A DNA stretch of 64,000 bases from Liriodendron chinense (GCA_003013855.2 PVNU02001548.1:186001-250000), one strand, 5' to 3'. Positions 53,009 to 64,000 are shown, counted from the stretch's first letter. Notes: a model not told the origin generated them from the sequence alone. Program-made: numbers and translations.

Positions 53009-55107
53009 GGAATCCTACAAGCCTGGCAAGGTAAGTCCCTATCTTTTACCCGTTAAAATCCAAATTATCATCTAAGAAACCCATGGGATTGGACTCACAT
53101 TCCAATGCAAAATCTAAAGTCCAACTCCATGTGTCACTTAGGATACGTGTTGGGCCCATTGGAAAAAGTAAGGCCCACCTTAAAGAAGGTGGCATGGCAT
53201 GCCTTAGGTAAGAAAAGTCCATCATCCAAGGACACATTTTGGACAACACATGCACCCAAGTGCCATGAGATCAACAAAGGATGAGAATCCTACTTCACAT
53301 GAGAAGTTCCTCTTCAAAGTCCACATGTGGCCAAGGGTGGACCCACTTTTATGCCAAGGTCATGATTCTCACTTAGGATGTCTCCATCTTTTTACACTTA
53401 TGCATGGACAAGTGGGGGATAGAAAGGAAACGGGCCCCCAAGAGCAACCCAAAGGCCTCATCTCAATGGATTGGGGAGAACACATAGCCCACTTTGGAGA
53501 ATATGAGAACCCATTCATGGGTTAACCATGGGCAACCTTATGTGCCTCATCTTGATGAAAGTTTTGACCATGAGAATACAACAAGGAGGTCTACCCACAA
53601 ACATATGAATCAAAGAAGCTAAGGGTAGAAGGTTGATGCACATAGCCCACATAAAGAATCAAAGTTGAAAATGCCCATGAAAAGGCAAGTTTGGGCAACT
53701 TATGTGCACCAACTTGTTCACCAAAAAGGGAGACCATTTGAGCACAAAAGAGCATGGCTTGATGAGTCACCCAACCATCATGAAAATGGATAAGAATGGT
53801 ACACATAGCCCACTTGAAGATCAAAATCCAAAATGTCCCAAGGCATGGGACAAAAATGGGTAACTTATGGGTATCATTCTTTCCCACAAATGGAAAGAAA
53901 AATCACTCATACTTGAGAATGATGGTGGATGACCCACCAAGTCCCCAAAGAAAAGATCAAGGAACCATGGTTGTATGGATAGCTCACTTGAGAATCATCC
54001 ATTTGAGGTTGATAACATCTAAGGGAAACTCTTGAGAACCACATTCCTACCACAAGGAAAACCATTTGAACTTAGTAAGATTGTGGGAACAACTCACTCA
54101 TGAGACTTGTAGATGGTCAAGTAACTCAAGTCCTCCATCCATCAAGAGAGAAAGCATGAAAAGAAAAACCCCACATGAACAAAGTGTAGTGGGGCACACA
54201 TGGTTCAAAGAAGTACCCAAGTTTCAATGAAGGCCCAAAAGCCCATCCACATGAAAAACTTCAAGGAGCCCACTACACTTTGTACAAGGATGTACATCAT
54301 AATCAAGAAATGATGGAAGAGTTGGGCTACTTGTCCATATAGGCCCAACTAGGAAATCTAGCCCACTTGAGATCCAAATGAAGAAGAGGCTAGTCACCTT
54401 GGTCCATACACATGTAAAGAAAGATGGGGTCACCCAAAGTGAGCCCCATGAGCCCAAAACTTGAGATGGGCCCTACCATGCCCATGGGCCCAAATCTTGA
54501 AAAGAAGAGGGAAAAGAAAGGAGAGTTCCAAGGGAAATGACAAGAGAAAGAAAGTAAGAGGGAGCCCAAAATGAAGCATTGGGCCCATCAAATACACCAA
54601 GGGCCATGACTTCACTTTGAGCCCATTTGATACACATGAAAAGAGGCCCAACTCCCATGAAAAAGATAGAGTATTTTGCCATGCACACTTGATGACATGG
54701 CAAAATCACTCTTTACATGCACATGAAGGGAGTGTGAAAAAAAAATGAAAAAGTGGAGAGCTTGCAATGTCTTTCTCCAAGCACCACCTTTGAAAGACTT
54801 GAGATCTAAGAAAAGATCAAGAATGCTTGGGCCCACCTTCACACCCCTTTGAATAGCTACATGAAAAAGAAGAAGGATCATGAGAAGAGACAATGAAGAT
54901 GGAAAAGGACAAGAAAGAGAAAGGAAGTGGTCCATACCTTTACCACTCACCAAAGAAGGACCACCTTGCTATCCCAAGACTTCTCTAAGGCCCACCACTT
55001 GAGAGAAGCAAAAGGCCACCAAAGAAGAGAGAGAAAACTTGAAAAAGAGAGAGTATGAGAGAGAGAAGAGAGAGATTGCACGTTTGAGGGGGCAAGGGTG
55101 CCCCATG
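53009..55107. other. Long leader region of the antisense unit
   Basis: About 2.1 kb, no supported frame, collinear with copy A 10899-13018. Imperfect repeats around CATAGCCCAC(A/T)T(A/G)(A/G)AGAA. CT-rich on the minus strand near 54880-55080. A possible leader-intron acceptor is ACCTTGCCAG at about 53027 on the minus strand. Confidence 0.5.
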
Positions 55108-55134
55108 TTATATAGAAAAGGGGAGGGCACCCTT
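55094..55134 (-). promoter_or_regulatory. Antisense promoter: TATA box inside an inverted repeat
   Basis: TATATAA on the minus strand at 55114-55108 lies between AAGGGTGCCC (55094-55103) and GGGCACCCTT (55125-55134), perfect 10 bp arms. Downstream on the minus strand follow GC-rich and then TCTCTC-rich leader sequences. The GC-rich module-like GGGCGGCCCATGGGAGGCC lies just upstream (55171-55198). Confidence 0.55.
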
Positions 55135-55549
55135 TTACCCAGCCCCCTGAAGAGACCAGGAGGCACAGACCGGTCGGGCGGCCCATGGGAGGCCGTCCTA
55201 GCCTCCACCTAAGTGAGGTGACTTCTCACCTCCTCTCCTTGGGAAGAACTCCTCCTTGGGAAGGGTGGTTGCAAGTGAATCTTGTACCTCCATGTAAGAT
55301 TGAAGTGATGGAAGAGAATGGTGAGAAAAAGGAAGAAATCTCACCAAAATCTCATCTCATGAGAAATGGGTGAAAAATTGGGATGATGATGTGGAAAAGT
55401 TCCATGGAATTTTCAAGAAAAGAAAGAAAAAGATTGACTTGGTCAAACAATGATCTCAACCATCCAAAGGTATGACCTGATGATCCGAACTATTCCAAAG
55501 AGAATTCCCGCAGTCTCCAACCTGGATTGTTGCTCTTTTGTACAGATTT

Positions 55550-56200
55550 TGGGTCCGAAGACCTTAAACTACGTCGGGATTCACATCCCGAGAGATTTTC
55601 AATAAAAGCCGGTATTGGTCTTGATTGCTCGAATCAAAATCCGACGACACCGGGTACTTTTAAAAACCACAAAAAATATATTTATGCATTTCCAACACTT
55701 ACCTGTACAGTTTCAAGGTCCGAAGACCTTAAACTACATCGGGATCAAGATCCCGAGGGATTTTCAATAAAAAACCGGCATCAGTCTGGATTGTCCATCC
55801 GCTGACACGGGACATTTTTCCAAAAACAAAAAAAAAACATATTTGCCCCTCTTTTGTACAGTTTCATGGTCCGAAGACCTTAAACTACACTGGGATTAAT
55901 TTCTCGGGGGACGTTTCTCGCTTTCAACTAAAAACCGGCATCGGCCTCGACCGTTGGGATCATGGTTCGATAAACCTGGATCATTTCAAAAATACCAAAA
56001 ATATTTTAAAGCTTTCCATAAAAACCAGTATCAATCTTGATCACCCGAGTTGAAATCTGGAACCTTTTCAAAAAAAAAAATATATATATATATATATATA
56101 GATACAATATAAAATAAAAAGTTTTCACCACTAGTTTCAAACACACCAATTTATCCCCAGCGGTCCGAAGACCTTAAACTACACTGGGATTAAATTCTCG
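55550..56200 (+). repeat. Copy B 3' tandem array, about four ~150-170 bp units
   Basis: GGTCCGAAGACCTTAAACTAC starts near 55553, 55721, 55869 and 56163. The first unit has TCGGGAT...ATCCCGA inverted repeats. Copy A has about seven units, so the array has expanded or contracted. Confidence 0.82.
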
Positions 56201-57963
56201 GGGGCTTTCTTTCCTAACCTGTTCCATGCATGGCTGACAATTGATCGTACGGGTGTCTGGAATCTCTTAAACAGGTAAGGGCTGTGGCGGGCAGAACTCC
56301 GCAATCCTGTTCGTGTTGAACGCACCGTGATAGACAACCTTGATTTGGAAGTCGCTGTTGAAGCTGACGGATGTTCCCTGTTCCTAGAACTCATGAAGGG
56401 GATTAAGGCTGTTGGGAGGTGGAGCTCACCCTCACGGAATTGTGAGCAACGTAAGACCCCAAACTGGATTGACTAAGGGAAATGTGAGGATGTGGCTCAT
56501 TTTGTGGCCGAAGGAGTCCGTCGGACGATACGTGGTCTATGTGCATTGCACATGAGGAACAGGCAACTTTGTGGGTGTGTTGACTGAAAACCCTCAAAAT
56601 CCCCTCATCCGAAGATGTAAAACTACGGCACTTGACTGTGTGAGACCCGTCTTGCTCGCTGACGTAAAATGGATCGGGTGCCTTACCAGCAGTAGAAGCT
56701 GGAAGTGGATGGAAATTCCACATCTTTTCCCTGCATTTCAGAAAAAATCACAAAATACAAAAACATTGCAAAATCACCTCTTCAAAAATCACAAAAATAT
56801 TTCCATCGCTTTCAAATCAAATATCTGCAAAAATCACAAAAAATATTTCCATCGCTTTCAAATCAAATATCTGCAAAAATCACAAAAATATTTCCCTTGC
56901 TTTCAATCAAAATATTGTCAAAAATCACAAAAATATTTCTCTTGCTTTCAAAGAAAATATCCTCAAAAATACAAAAATATTTACTGTGTTTTCAATAAAC
57001 CAATCTCTACCCTCTCAGGTAAAGATTCGGACCACATATCTGCAAAAATCACAAAAATTAGCCCCAGCACTACACTTCAGGAGTCTTGAACTCCACTCAC
57101 TTCACAATTTGGGATGACGGATCCAATCGTCCGCAAATTGGAATCTTGACCAAAACGGGCGACCAAACACCATCTCAATCACATGTATGCCCAGAAGAAC
57201 ATCTTGAAGTTGGATAGCATCCTCGTACATTCTCATTCGCAAAGAAACAGCATCCTTGGGACGATGGACCTGATCGACCACGGGTCGGGATCTTGACCAA
57301 CCCGCTGTCCAAACCTCCGTATCAAAAAGAAAAATCCCCAAGGGAGTACAACCCTGCAAGCAATAAGCTCAAAATTCTCTGCATCTCCAGCAAAAGCAAA
57401 ATCATCAAACTGAAAGAGAATGAGCCAAGCCATGCATTCATCATGCATCTCCATGCATCAGCATCCATCGCATCAATCATCATGTTTACCTGCTTTCAAA
57501 ATAAAAGCAGGTTAGCCAAAGACCCCACAGGCATCCCTAGTGGAGGCACATGCAAACCAGATTTTCATTTCAAAAAGACAAAAAAATATTTCTATTCGCA
57601 AATAAAAACCCCACAGAGTGTCACTCCCCAGAGTGGGTATCTTTTCAAAAATCCAAAAATATTTTTCCAGTAGAGCGTTCTGCCTCCAACACATCCGGAG
57701 ATCTTCCATATCTCTGGGTAGGAGCCGACGCAAAAATCAAATAAGATCCGATGTCTCGCGGTTTCCCCGGAGACCATCGGACCCAATGCACTCAAAGTAC
57801 GATCGAACTGAACTCCAGTGTCAGTGCGGTCGTGCCACATGCCAAGATACAAAAAGATGAAAGCCAAAAGGCTCGGTCACAGAAACCATTTGAACAGGTG
57901 GAAACGATGAATTGTAACCCAAGTATCAAAATCAGCAGATTGGGTGGAAAGAGTTCACCCGCA
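56201..57963. other. 3' noncoding region with A-rich short tandem repeats
   Basis: No supported gene. 56760-57000 holds about five units of 55-60 bp with AAAAATCACAAAAATATTTC and CTTTCAAATCAAATAT. Matches copy A 14546-16230. Confidence 0.6.
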
Positions 57964-58872
57964 CATACCTAGGCGTGGATGCCTGAAGTACCTTGACTGA
58001 GTCCAAGTCGGCGTAGTAGAATCCCGTAAGACTATCTGACGCAGGGCGTCTAACCACTTTGACAGTCAAGCGAAACAAGTACTCCTGGAGTGATCTGGGA
58101 AAACATCAAACATCGCAAACAGTCTCAGGGTCAGCAACCTCGTAAGACTGTCGACGCAGAGGCTCTGCTGTACCTTTCCGATGTTAGTACCGATCGGGAA
58201 TGGAAGGGTTGCGATTGGGTACCCAGGTTGCAGCAAACTGCAGGGACAATCGCAACGTTTTCTCCAAACTCTCGCGGTATGTGCGAGTTATCAATTTCCA
58301 GACAATCAACTGACTCAGATACAAAGGACAACAAAGATTCCAGACCACAATCAAGGAAAGAATGAATTGCCAACTAAGCATCGAAACCAGCGGATCGGGT
58401 GGAAAGAGTCCACCCGCACAAACCTAGGCGTGGATGCCTGAAGTACCTTGACTGAGTCCAAGTTGGCGTAGTAGAATCCCGTAAGACTATCTGACGCAGG
58501 GCGTCTAACCACTTTGACAGTCAAGCGAAACAAGTACTCCTGGAGTGATCTGGGAGAACATCGAACATACAATCAATCACAGGGTCAGTAACCTCGTAAG
58601 ACTGTCGACGCAGAGGCTCTGCTGTACCTTTCCGATGTTAGTACCGATCGGGAATGGAAGGGTTGCGATTGGGTACCCAGGTTGCAGCGCATGCAGGGAC
58701 AATCGCAACGTTTTCTCCAAACTCCCGCGGTATGTGCGAGTGATCGATTTCCAAACGATCAACTGGCACAGATGCAAAGGCAAGCAATGATTTCAAACCA
58801 TGATCCATGAATGACCGAGTCAGAAGTGGGGTGTCCACTCTCTTTGGCATTCGGTTGCACGCAACCTCTGCC
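57964..58872 (+). repeat. Duplicated ~455 bp unit before the PPT
   Basis: Direct copies start at 57964 and 58419 (CATACCTAGGCGTGG and CAAACCTAGGCGTGG). A partial copy precedes them at about 57890-57963. Confidence 0.87.
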
Positions 58873-58881
58873 AAAGAGGGG
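58873..58881 (+). promoter_or_regulatory. Polypurine tract, copy B
   Basis: AAAGAGGGG, four bases (CATC) before the 3' LTR. Confidence 0.87.
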
Positions 58882-58885
58882 CATC

Positions 58886-60427
58886 TGTAGACACCCCACC
58901 TTCGGCTACACTGTTGGTAGAAATAGCTGGATGAATGGAGGACCATACCCCCAAACCCCAAGCCCAAACTCAGCCAAACTCACCCTTGTAGGCCCCATTC
59001 CATAGCCCAGATCAAGCCTGAACCCAGTCAACCCAGTCCTAAACACCACCCTGAAAAACCCCCCATAAAAAAGGGCCAGTCAAAAAATCCCAAAAAAGTC
59101 AAACTCACTGAGTCAACTCGCTGAGTTAACCCGCTGAGTCAACCCGTCGAGTCAACCCGTCGAGTCAAAACACCGAGTCAACCCGTCGAGTCAACCCGTC
59201 GAGTCAAACCACCGAGTCGACCCGCTGAGTCAACTCATTGAGTCGACCAGCGAGTCCAACAGCAGCCCCGAGGGAGCGACCGTACTCGCTGGAAACCGAG
59301 GAGCGACCGTACGGGCGGCCCATGGCAGGCCGCCCGGAAAAAATTACGAGAGTTGCCACTCTCCGCTGCTATAAATACCCCCCCCCCCCCCCTTTCTCTT
59401 TTAAACAGAACAACCGGCCAGAGAGAGTCCGTCCATTAGAGTCATCCTTCTCCACCCTTAGCCCATTTTTCCACCAAGGAGAGCCCGAGTGAGGAGAGCC
59501 TAGCCCTGGTCCAGCCCAGCCTGACCACTGGTCCAAGCCTCCCAAGCCATCCAAGTCTTGATCCAACCACTCGAAGCCAACCCTTGCGACACCTCCGTCC
59601 ATCCAGCTACTCTATTCCAGCATCATCTCATTTGCATCTAGCATAAGTGCAATATTTACTTTTCTTCCAACCCCCCTGCTTCACTACTGGCACCTTGATC
59701 CGTCAAGTACACATGCATATGTCTTTATATTAAAGCACCTGTCAGTTCGAGCGTATGCTCTGGGCTTGCCCGTTGTTGGAACCTGCCCATCAGAAACTCT
59801 TACTGTTCAGACCTGCATTCATGCTTCACCATAAAACACCTTGATCATTCAAGCACACTGCATACGTCTTACATTAAGCACCTGTCAGTTCGAGCGTACG
59901 CTCTGGGCTTGCCCGTTGTTGGAACCTGCCCATCAGAAACTCTTACTGTTCAGACCCGCATTCATGCATCATGTCATCCATGAGAATATACGAGGATTAA
60001 ACTAGACTTTCAAGTATTCGATCGATTCTGTGAAGTAGAGACCGTACTTCGGTACGGGCAGTGTGTGGGGTGCTTAACCTCTTCCCACCCTGTAACCGTG
60101 ATCCCTTACCTTGAATCTCTGGCCGCAGATCAACAGGAGTCATTTTAGAGGAAGGAATCTTCGGATTCCCTTCTCTAACGTTTTTACGGGGTCTAGCCGA
60201 CTGTAGATTCGAAGTAACTGGCTAGTGGCGACTCTGGTCTTATATAAACACACTTAAACATATCCAGCTTAACACGACAACCAAACGAAGCCCTCGAGAA
60301 CGAGGCAAGCCAGTGGCACAAACGGCGATTTCGCACTCACGCATCCTCATCTCCTTCTTTTCCGAAAGGAAAGGGGAAGGGAGAAGAACGTCGTGTGGGA
60401 GCGCGGAAAAATCGGCGAGGGTCCACA
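58886..60427 (+). repeat. Copy B 3' LTR (1542 bp)
   Basis: Same ends as the 5' LTR. TATA at 59370-59377, C run of 15 at 59378-59392, two 143 bp units (near 59739 and 59882), hairpin with TTCG loop at 60042-60057. Confidence 0.95.
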
Positions 60428-60432
60428 ACCGC
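60428..60432 (+). repeat. Target-site duplication of copy B, right
   Basis: ACCGC, identical to 36232-36236. Confidence 0.93.
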
Positions 60433-60714
60433 GCAATTAGAACACAAAATAGGAAACTCGTACTTTAAGTCTGCGGCCGGTCGGGCGCCCAGTCATAACT
60501 AGGTCGGGCGCCCGACCATTGCAAAAATCGTCCAGCAACAAAAACATAAAACAGTGTATTATCAGGCGCCCTGCCACTTTGACCGCCGGGCGCCTGGCTG
60601 TTCACAAAACAGTCCAGTGGCATATGGCAGAAAACTTATGAATATCGGGCACCGGTCATCAGACCGTTCGTGCGCCCGACCACATATTGTTGTGACTGGT
60701 CTCCACACCCAACA

Positions 60715-60730
60715 ATCTCCCACTTGGAAA
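60715..60730 (-). promoter_or_regulatory. Polypurine tract of the minus-strand copia
   Basis: CCAAGTGGGAGAT read on the minus strand directly before the LTR start TGTTGGG. Confidence 0.8.
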
Positions 60731-60804
60731 CACATCACCACATGATCATTCGTCTTCTACATCCGGAGTGCACCACCTCCCAGTTTTCAAGCCTGAAGAC
60801 CAAT

Positions 60805-62743
60805 CTAAGCTGAACAGAGCTTCAGCTTCTCCCGTTTGACCGCCTTGGTCAACATATCTGTAGGATTCTCACCTGTATGAATCTTCTCCAAAGCAATTGA
60901 TCCATCTTCCAATAACGAACGTATGAAGTGATATCTGATGTCAATATGCTGGGTCCTCGAATGAAAGGATGAATTCTTAGCCAAGTGTATTGCACTCTGA
61001 CTGTCATTGTACAGCTTGCAATCTGCTTGCTTCTTTCCTAACTCTTCCATAAAACCTTGCATCCATACCATCTCCTTGCACGCTTCTGTAGCTGCAACAT
61101 ATTCTGCTTCCGTTGTACTGATGGATACTATCTTCTGTAACTGATAGATCCAACTGACTGCAGCACTACCCAGGGTAAAGACATACCCTGTAGTGCTCCT
61201 TCTGTTAGTCGATATCCCCTGCCAAATCTGAGTCGACGTAACCTTGTAACTTAATTTTTTATCCTCCATGACACAGCCCTACATCCACATTACCTACCAG
61301 GTATCTGAGGATCCACTTCACAGCTTCCCAATGTTCCTTCCCGGGGTTATTCATGTACCTGCTAACAACTTCCACTGCTTGAGCAATATTTGGCCTCGTG
61401 CTAACCATAGCATACATGAGGCTCCCTATAGCTGACGCATAAGAGACTTTAGCCATGTAATCCCGTTCCTCCTGCGTTTTAGCTTCTTGCTCCTTAGAAA
61501 GCTTGAAGTGGTTGGCTAATGGAGTGCTAACCGGCTTAACACCTCCTATGCTGAATCGATCAAGTACCTTGGCTATGTACTCTGCCTGTGACAAGACTAG
61601 CTTCTTATTTTTCCTGTCACGCTTTATCCTCATGCCTAGGATTTGTTTTGTAGCTCCTAAATCCTTCATGGAAAACTCTCTAGATAGTTGTCTTTTGAGA
61701 TCTGAAATGTCTTTAATGCTTGACGTATCAAACATACAGAAGAAGGATGATGTACGACGTATCAAACTTCTTCAAGTAGCAACAATGGTCTGCATGACAT
61801 CTCCTGTACCCGTTTTCCGACATGAAACTATCAAACTTCTTGTACCACTACCTCAGGGCCTGCCTTAAGCCATATAGACTCTTCTTCAGTCTACACACCT
61901 TGTTCTCCTTTCCTGGTGCCACGTATACTGTCGGTTGATGCATGTATATCTCTTCTTCAAGGTCTCCATGAAGAAAGGCTGTCTTAACATCTAGCTGCTC
62001 TAGATGTAAGTCCTCTGTAGCCACTATACTCAAGACCATGCGAATCGTAGACATCTTCACCACAGGTGAAAATATTTCTGTGAAATCGATACCTGCCTTT
62101 TGTTAGAACCCTTTCACAACCAGTCTAGCCTTGTACCATTTCGAACCATCGTGCTCCTCCTTCAGTCTGTAAACTCACTTATTATGAAGAGCTTTGTTAC
62201 CCTTGGGTAGAGTGACTAGCTCCCACGTACGATTAGACTCAAGAGAGTCCATCTCATCTTCTATGACTTACTCCCACTTAACCCACATATCTGACTGTAA
62301 TGCCTCTTCAAAACACTCTGGCTCACCATTATCTGTCAGCAGTAGTAATGTAAGGAGGGTGAGTATCGGACATTGGGTCTCCTCTCCCAAGTAGACCTCC
62401 TCACAACCGGTATCTGCGGATCTGCTTCGTCATGCTCCTGTGCATGCTCGTCCTGTGGTAGTGTAACACTTGTGTTCGGTAACTCTTCCAACTCTACGAA
62501 TTCCTTCTCATCGGCCTTGTTCTGCTTTTGCTGCACACTGTCCTTATGCATCACTTTTTCATTGAAGACTACGTCCTTGCTTCTGATGATTTTTCGGTTC
62601 TCAGTATCCCAAAACCGGTAGCCAAAATCATTCTGCCCGTAGCCTATAAACGTGCACCTTCTAGGACTTCGCATCCAACTTATTTCTGTACTCTGCATCA
62701 ATGTGAACATAGGAAGTGCAACCAAACACTCTGAGATGTGCAA
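60805..62743 (-). pseudogene. Copia RT-RNase H region, broken
   Basis: RT N-terminal part at 62063-61848: QLDVKTAFLHGDLEEEIYM and VCRLKKSLYGLRQA. It then jumps to FSMKDLGATKQILGMRIKRD (about 61690-61630). Roughly a hundred residues, including the catalytic YVDD box, are missing and replaced by about 80 bp of scrambled sequence (61766-61847) in which ATCAAACTTCTT recurs. RNase H at 61269-60805 keeps TTEAEYVAATEA and YNDSQSAIHLAKN, but the segment with its first Asp is frameshifted at about 61200-61260. The upstream segment 62743-62336 (SPRRCTFIGYGQNDFGYRFW) is the integrase C-terminal/linker region. The reverse transcriptase cannot be active. Confidence 0.88.
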
Positions 62744-62762
62744 GATTCACCTCTTTTCCAGT

Positions 62763-63074
62763 CTACCTTTCTTCTGGTAGCCCAACATCCAATGGTACTG
62801 AGGGACTTCTATTGATAAGATATACGGCAGTATTCACAGCATCTGCCCAAAAGGTCTTGGGCAACCCTGCATGTAGCCTTATGCTCCTAGCGTGCTCAAG
62901 GATGGTCCTATTAATGCGCTCAGCCACACCGTTTTGTTGTAGTGTACCTGAAATCGTTTTCTGGTGTTTGATCCCATTTACTGCACAATACTCCTTAAGC
63001 CTCTTATCACAATACTCTCCCTCATTATTCGATCTGAGACACTTCACAGTTTTACCGGTCTCATTTTCTACCAT
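62763..63074 (-). pseudogene. Copia integrase core fragment
   Basis: CLRSNNEGEYCDKRLKEYC and QQNGVAERINRTILEHARS are the integrase core. The usual second Asp (LRSDNGGEY) is Asn here. The Glu of VAER is kept. The N-terminal zinc-finger part lies around 63340-63120 in other frames. Confidence 0.82.
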
Positions 63075-63337
63075 AACTTTCCACTTCTTAAATACATCAA
63101 ATACATCAAACTTTTGCTTTAAGAAGTAAACCTATAGTCTTCTACTAGCATCATCAATGAAAGAAATAAAATAACGTGAGCCACCAAGAGATGATACCTG
63201 TGCCGGTCCCCACACATCAGTGTGTACAAGCTCCAACAGATGTGTCTTTGGAGCCCGTCCGGTCTTCTTGAAGCTTACCCTCTTCTGCTTGCCATACACG
63301 CAATCCTCACAGAATTCCAGATCAATTGCCTTTAACC

Positions 63338-64000
63338 CTAGGTAGGCTTCCCCTTTGACAATAGTACTTTCATCCCCTTCTCACTCATATTTCCCAACCT
63401 CTGATGCCATAACTGCCCATTCACCCCAGTTGATGCGACTGCGAGTGAACTGTATGATCCAGAAGTCACATACAAGGTACCTTCCTTCTTACCTCGAGAT
63501 ATTACCAAGGCACCTTTTGTGACCTTCCATGCATCGCTTGTGAATGTCGTACATTTTCGGTATCGGCCAACTACCCCACTGAGATCAAATTTCGTCTCAA
63601 ACTTGGTACATGTCTGACATCTTTCAGCTTTAAGACCGTTCCGTCTTTCTGACTTAAGTGAATGTCTCCCTTGCCAGCAATACTGCATGGCTCATTATCA
63701 CCCAAGTAGACTCTCCCGAAGTCACCTGACACATAGTCACGAAGAACTTCTTTTGACAAGGTGGCATGAAACGAAGCATCCGAATCTATAACCCAAGACT
63801 CATTCCGCGCATCAAGAGACAAGATCAACACCTCTGTGTCACTCTCCTCAGATAGATTCACTGAATCATTCCTACCTTGAGAGTTTCCTTCTTGTTTCTT
63901 AAGCGCCCTTCAATCACACTTCATGTGCCCCTTCTTCCCGCAATGCCAACACTCGTCTTTGTCTTTCGGTCCTTTGGACTTATTCCTCAACTTAGAACGA
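63338..64000 (-). pseudogene. Copia gag end, protease and GAG-pre-integrase region, broken
   Basis: Gag zinc knuckle at about 63945-63905: CWHCGKKGHMK, whose last Cys codon is the stop TGA (63912-63910). The protease segment 63861-63571 has WVIDSDASFHATL, where the catalytic Asp-Ser-Gly is Asp-Ser-Asp. The GAG-pre-integrase segment 63560-63338 has GQLWHQRLGNMSEKGMKVL. Frameshift between protease and pre-integrase near 63571-63610. Confidence 0.85.

Larger units (their letters stand above)
36237..60427 (+). mobile_element. Copy B: complete 24.2 kb Tat/Ogre-type Ty3-gypsy retrotransposon
   Basis: LTRs 36237-37934 and 58886-60427 with TG...CA ends, flanked by ACCGC duplications. PBS for tRNA-Arg at 37938, PPT at 58873. 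Order: gag, protease, intron, RT, RNase H, archaeal-type RNase H, integrase, hairpin array, two antisense genes, tandem arrays. Size, tRNA-Arg primer, dual RNase H and intron all fit the Ogre branch of the Tat lineage. Lesions: stop between gag and protease, a +1 insertion before integrase, a stop in the integrase C-terminus, a stop in antisense gene 1, a frameshift in antisense gene 2. It is therefore likely inactive, unless helped in trans, but young by LTR similarity. Confidence 0.96.
60433..64000 (-). mobile_element. Minus-strand Tork-like copia: rest of 3' LTR and internal region (to window edge)
   Basis: 60433-60714 completes the LTR begun at 35917 (minus-strand start TGTTGGGTGTGGAGACC). 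Next to it, on the minus strand, AAGTGGGAGAT is a classic copia PPT. Then come RNase H, RT, integrase, protease and gag in copia order, all on the minus strand. RNase H and RT wording (STTEAEYVAATEACKEMVWM, PTDMLTKAVKREKLKLC) is of the Tork/Tnt1 type. The 5' LTR lies right of 64000. All domains are broken. Confidence 0.9.

Noticed and set aside
59238..59492. Short + strand frame across the LTR TATA box
   Set aside because: Lies over promoter and poly-C; changes frame with C-run length between LTRs.

Overview
The window is intergenic DNA from a large plant genome made almost entirely of nested transposable elements. An angiosperm is certain from the element families (Tat/Ogre Ty3-gypsy, Tork-like and Ale-like copia, tRNA-derived SINE, fold-back MITEs). 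The MITE sequences, with recurring motifs such as GTGGGCCCCACCTTGATGTA, suggest a magnoliid, but that is inference from memory of such repeats.

Layout. (1) 1-18649: right-hand ~18.6 kb of an old, broken Tat/Ogre-type retrotransposon, called copy A (+ strand): protease end, intron, pol, hairpin array, two antisense genes, tandem-repeat 3' region, PPT and 3' LTR. It sits inside a MITE whose right half follows at 18650-18980. (2) 18650-35507: a patchwork of MITEs, a 2.36 kb non-autonomous Ty3-gypsy derivative (22194-24548), a SINE with a 15 bp target duplication (26802-26974), a broken small secreted-peptide gene (29014-29340, minus; the only non-transposon gene I can support), a 1.14 kb terminal-inverted-repeat element (29730-30869), a solo LTR with target duplication (31529-32176) and a second solo LTR (33854-34474). 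(3) 35508-64000: a three-layer nest. An Ale-like copia 5' end (35508-35916) is interrupted by a minus-strand Tork-like copia (35917-36236 plus 60433-64000). The LTR of that copia is interrupted by copy B, a complete 24,191 bp Tat/Ogre-type element (36237-60427) flanked by the 5 bp duplication ACCGC.

Copy B shows the whole plan of the family: 5' LTR, tRNA-Arg PBS, gag, protease, a roughly 400 bp intron, RT-RNase H-archaeal-type RNase H-integrase, an array of four covarying RNA-type hairpins, two spliced genes on the opposite strand related to the plant mobile domain (PMD) superfamily, a TATA promoter for the antisense unit, long tandem-repeat arrays, PPT and 3' LTR. Copy A shares all parts that lie in the window, so each architectural feature can be compared between two diverged copies. 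Both copies carry nonsense and frameshift lesions. B's LTRs differ mainly in tandem-repeat copy number, so B is much younger than A.

The strongest candidates for something undescribed are the covarying hairpin array after pol, the pair of antisense PMD-like genes with matching intron positions, and a GC-rich module shared by the LTR promoter and the antisense-gene promoters.
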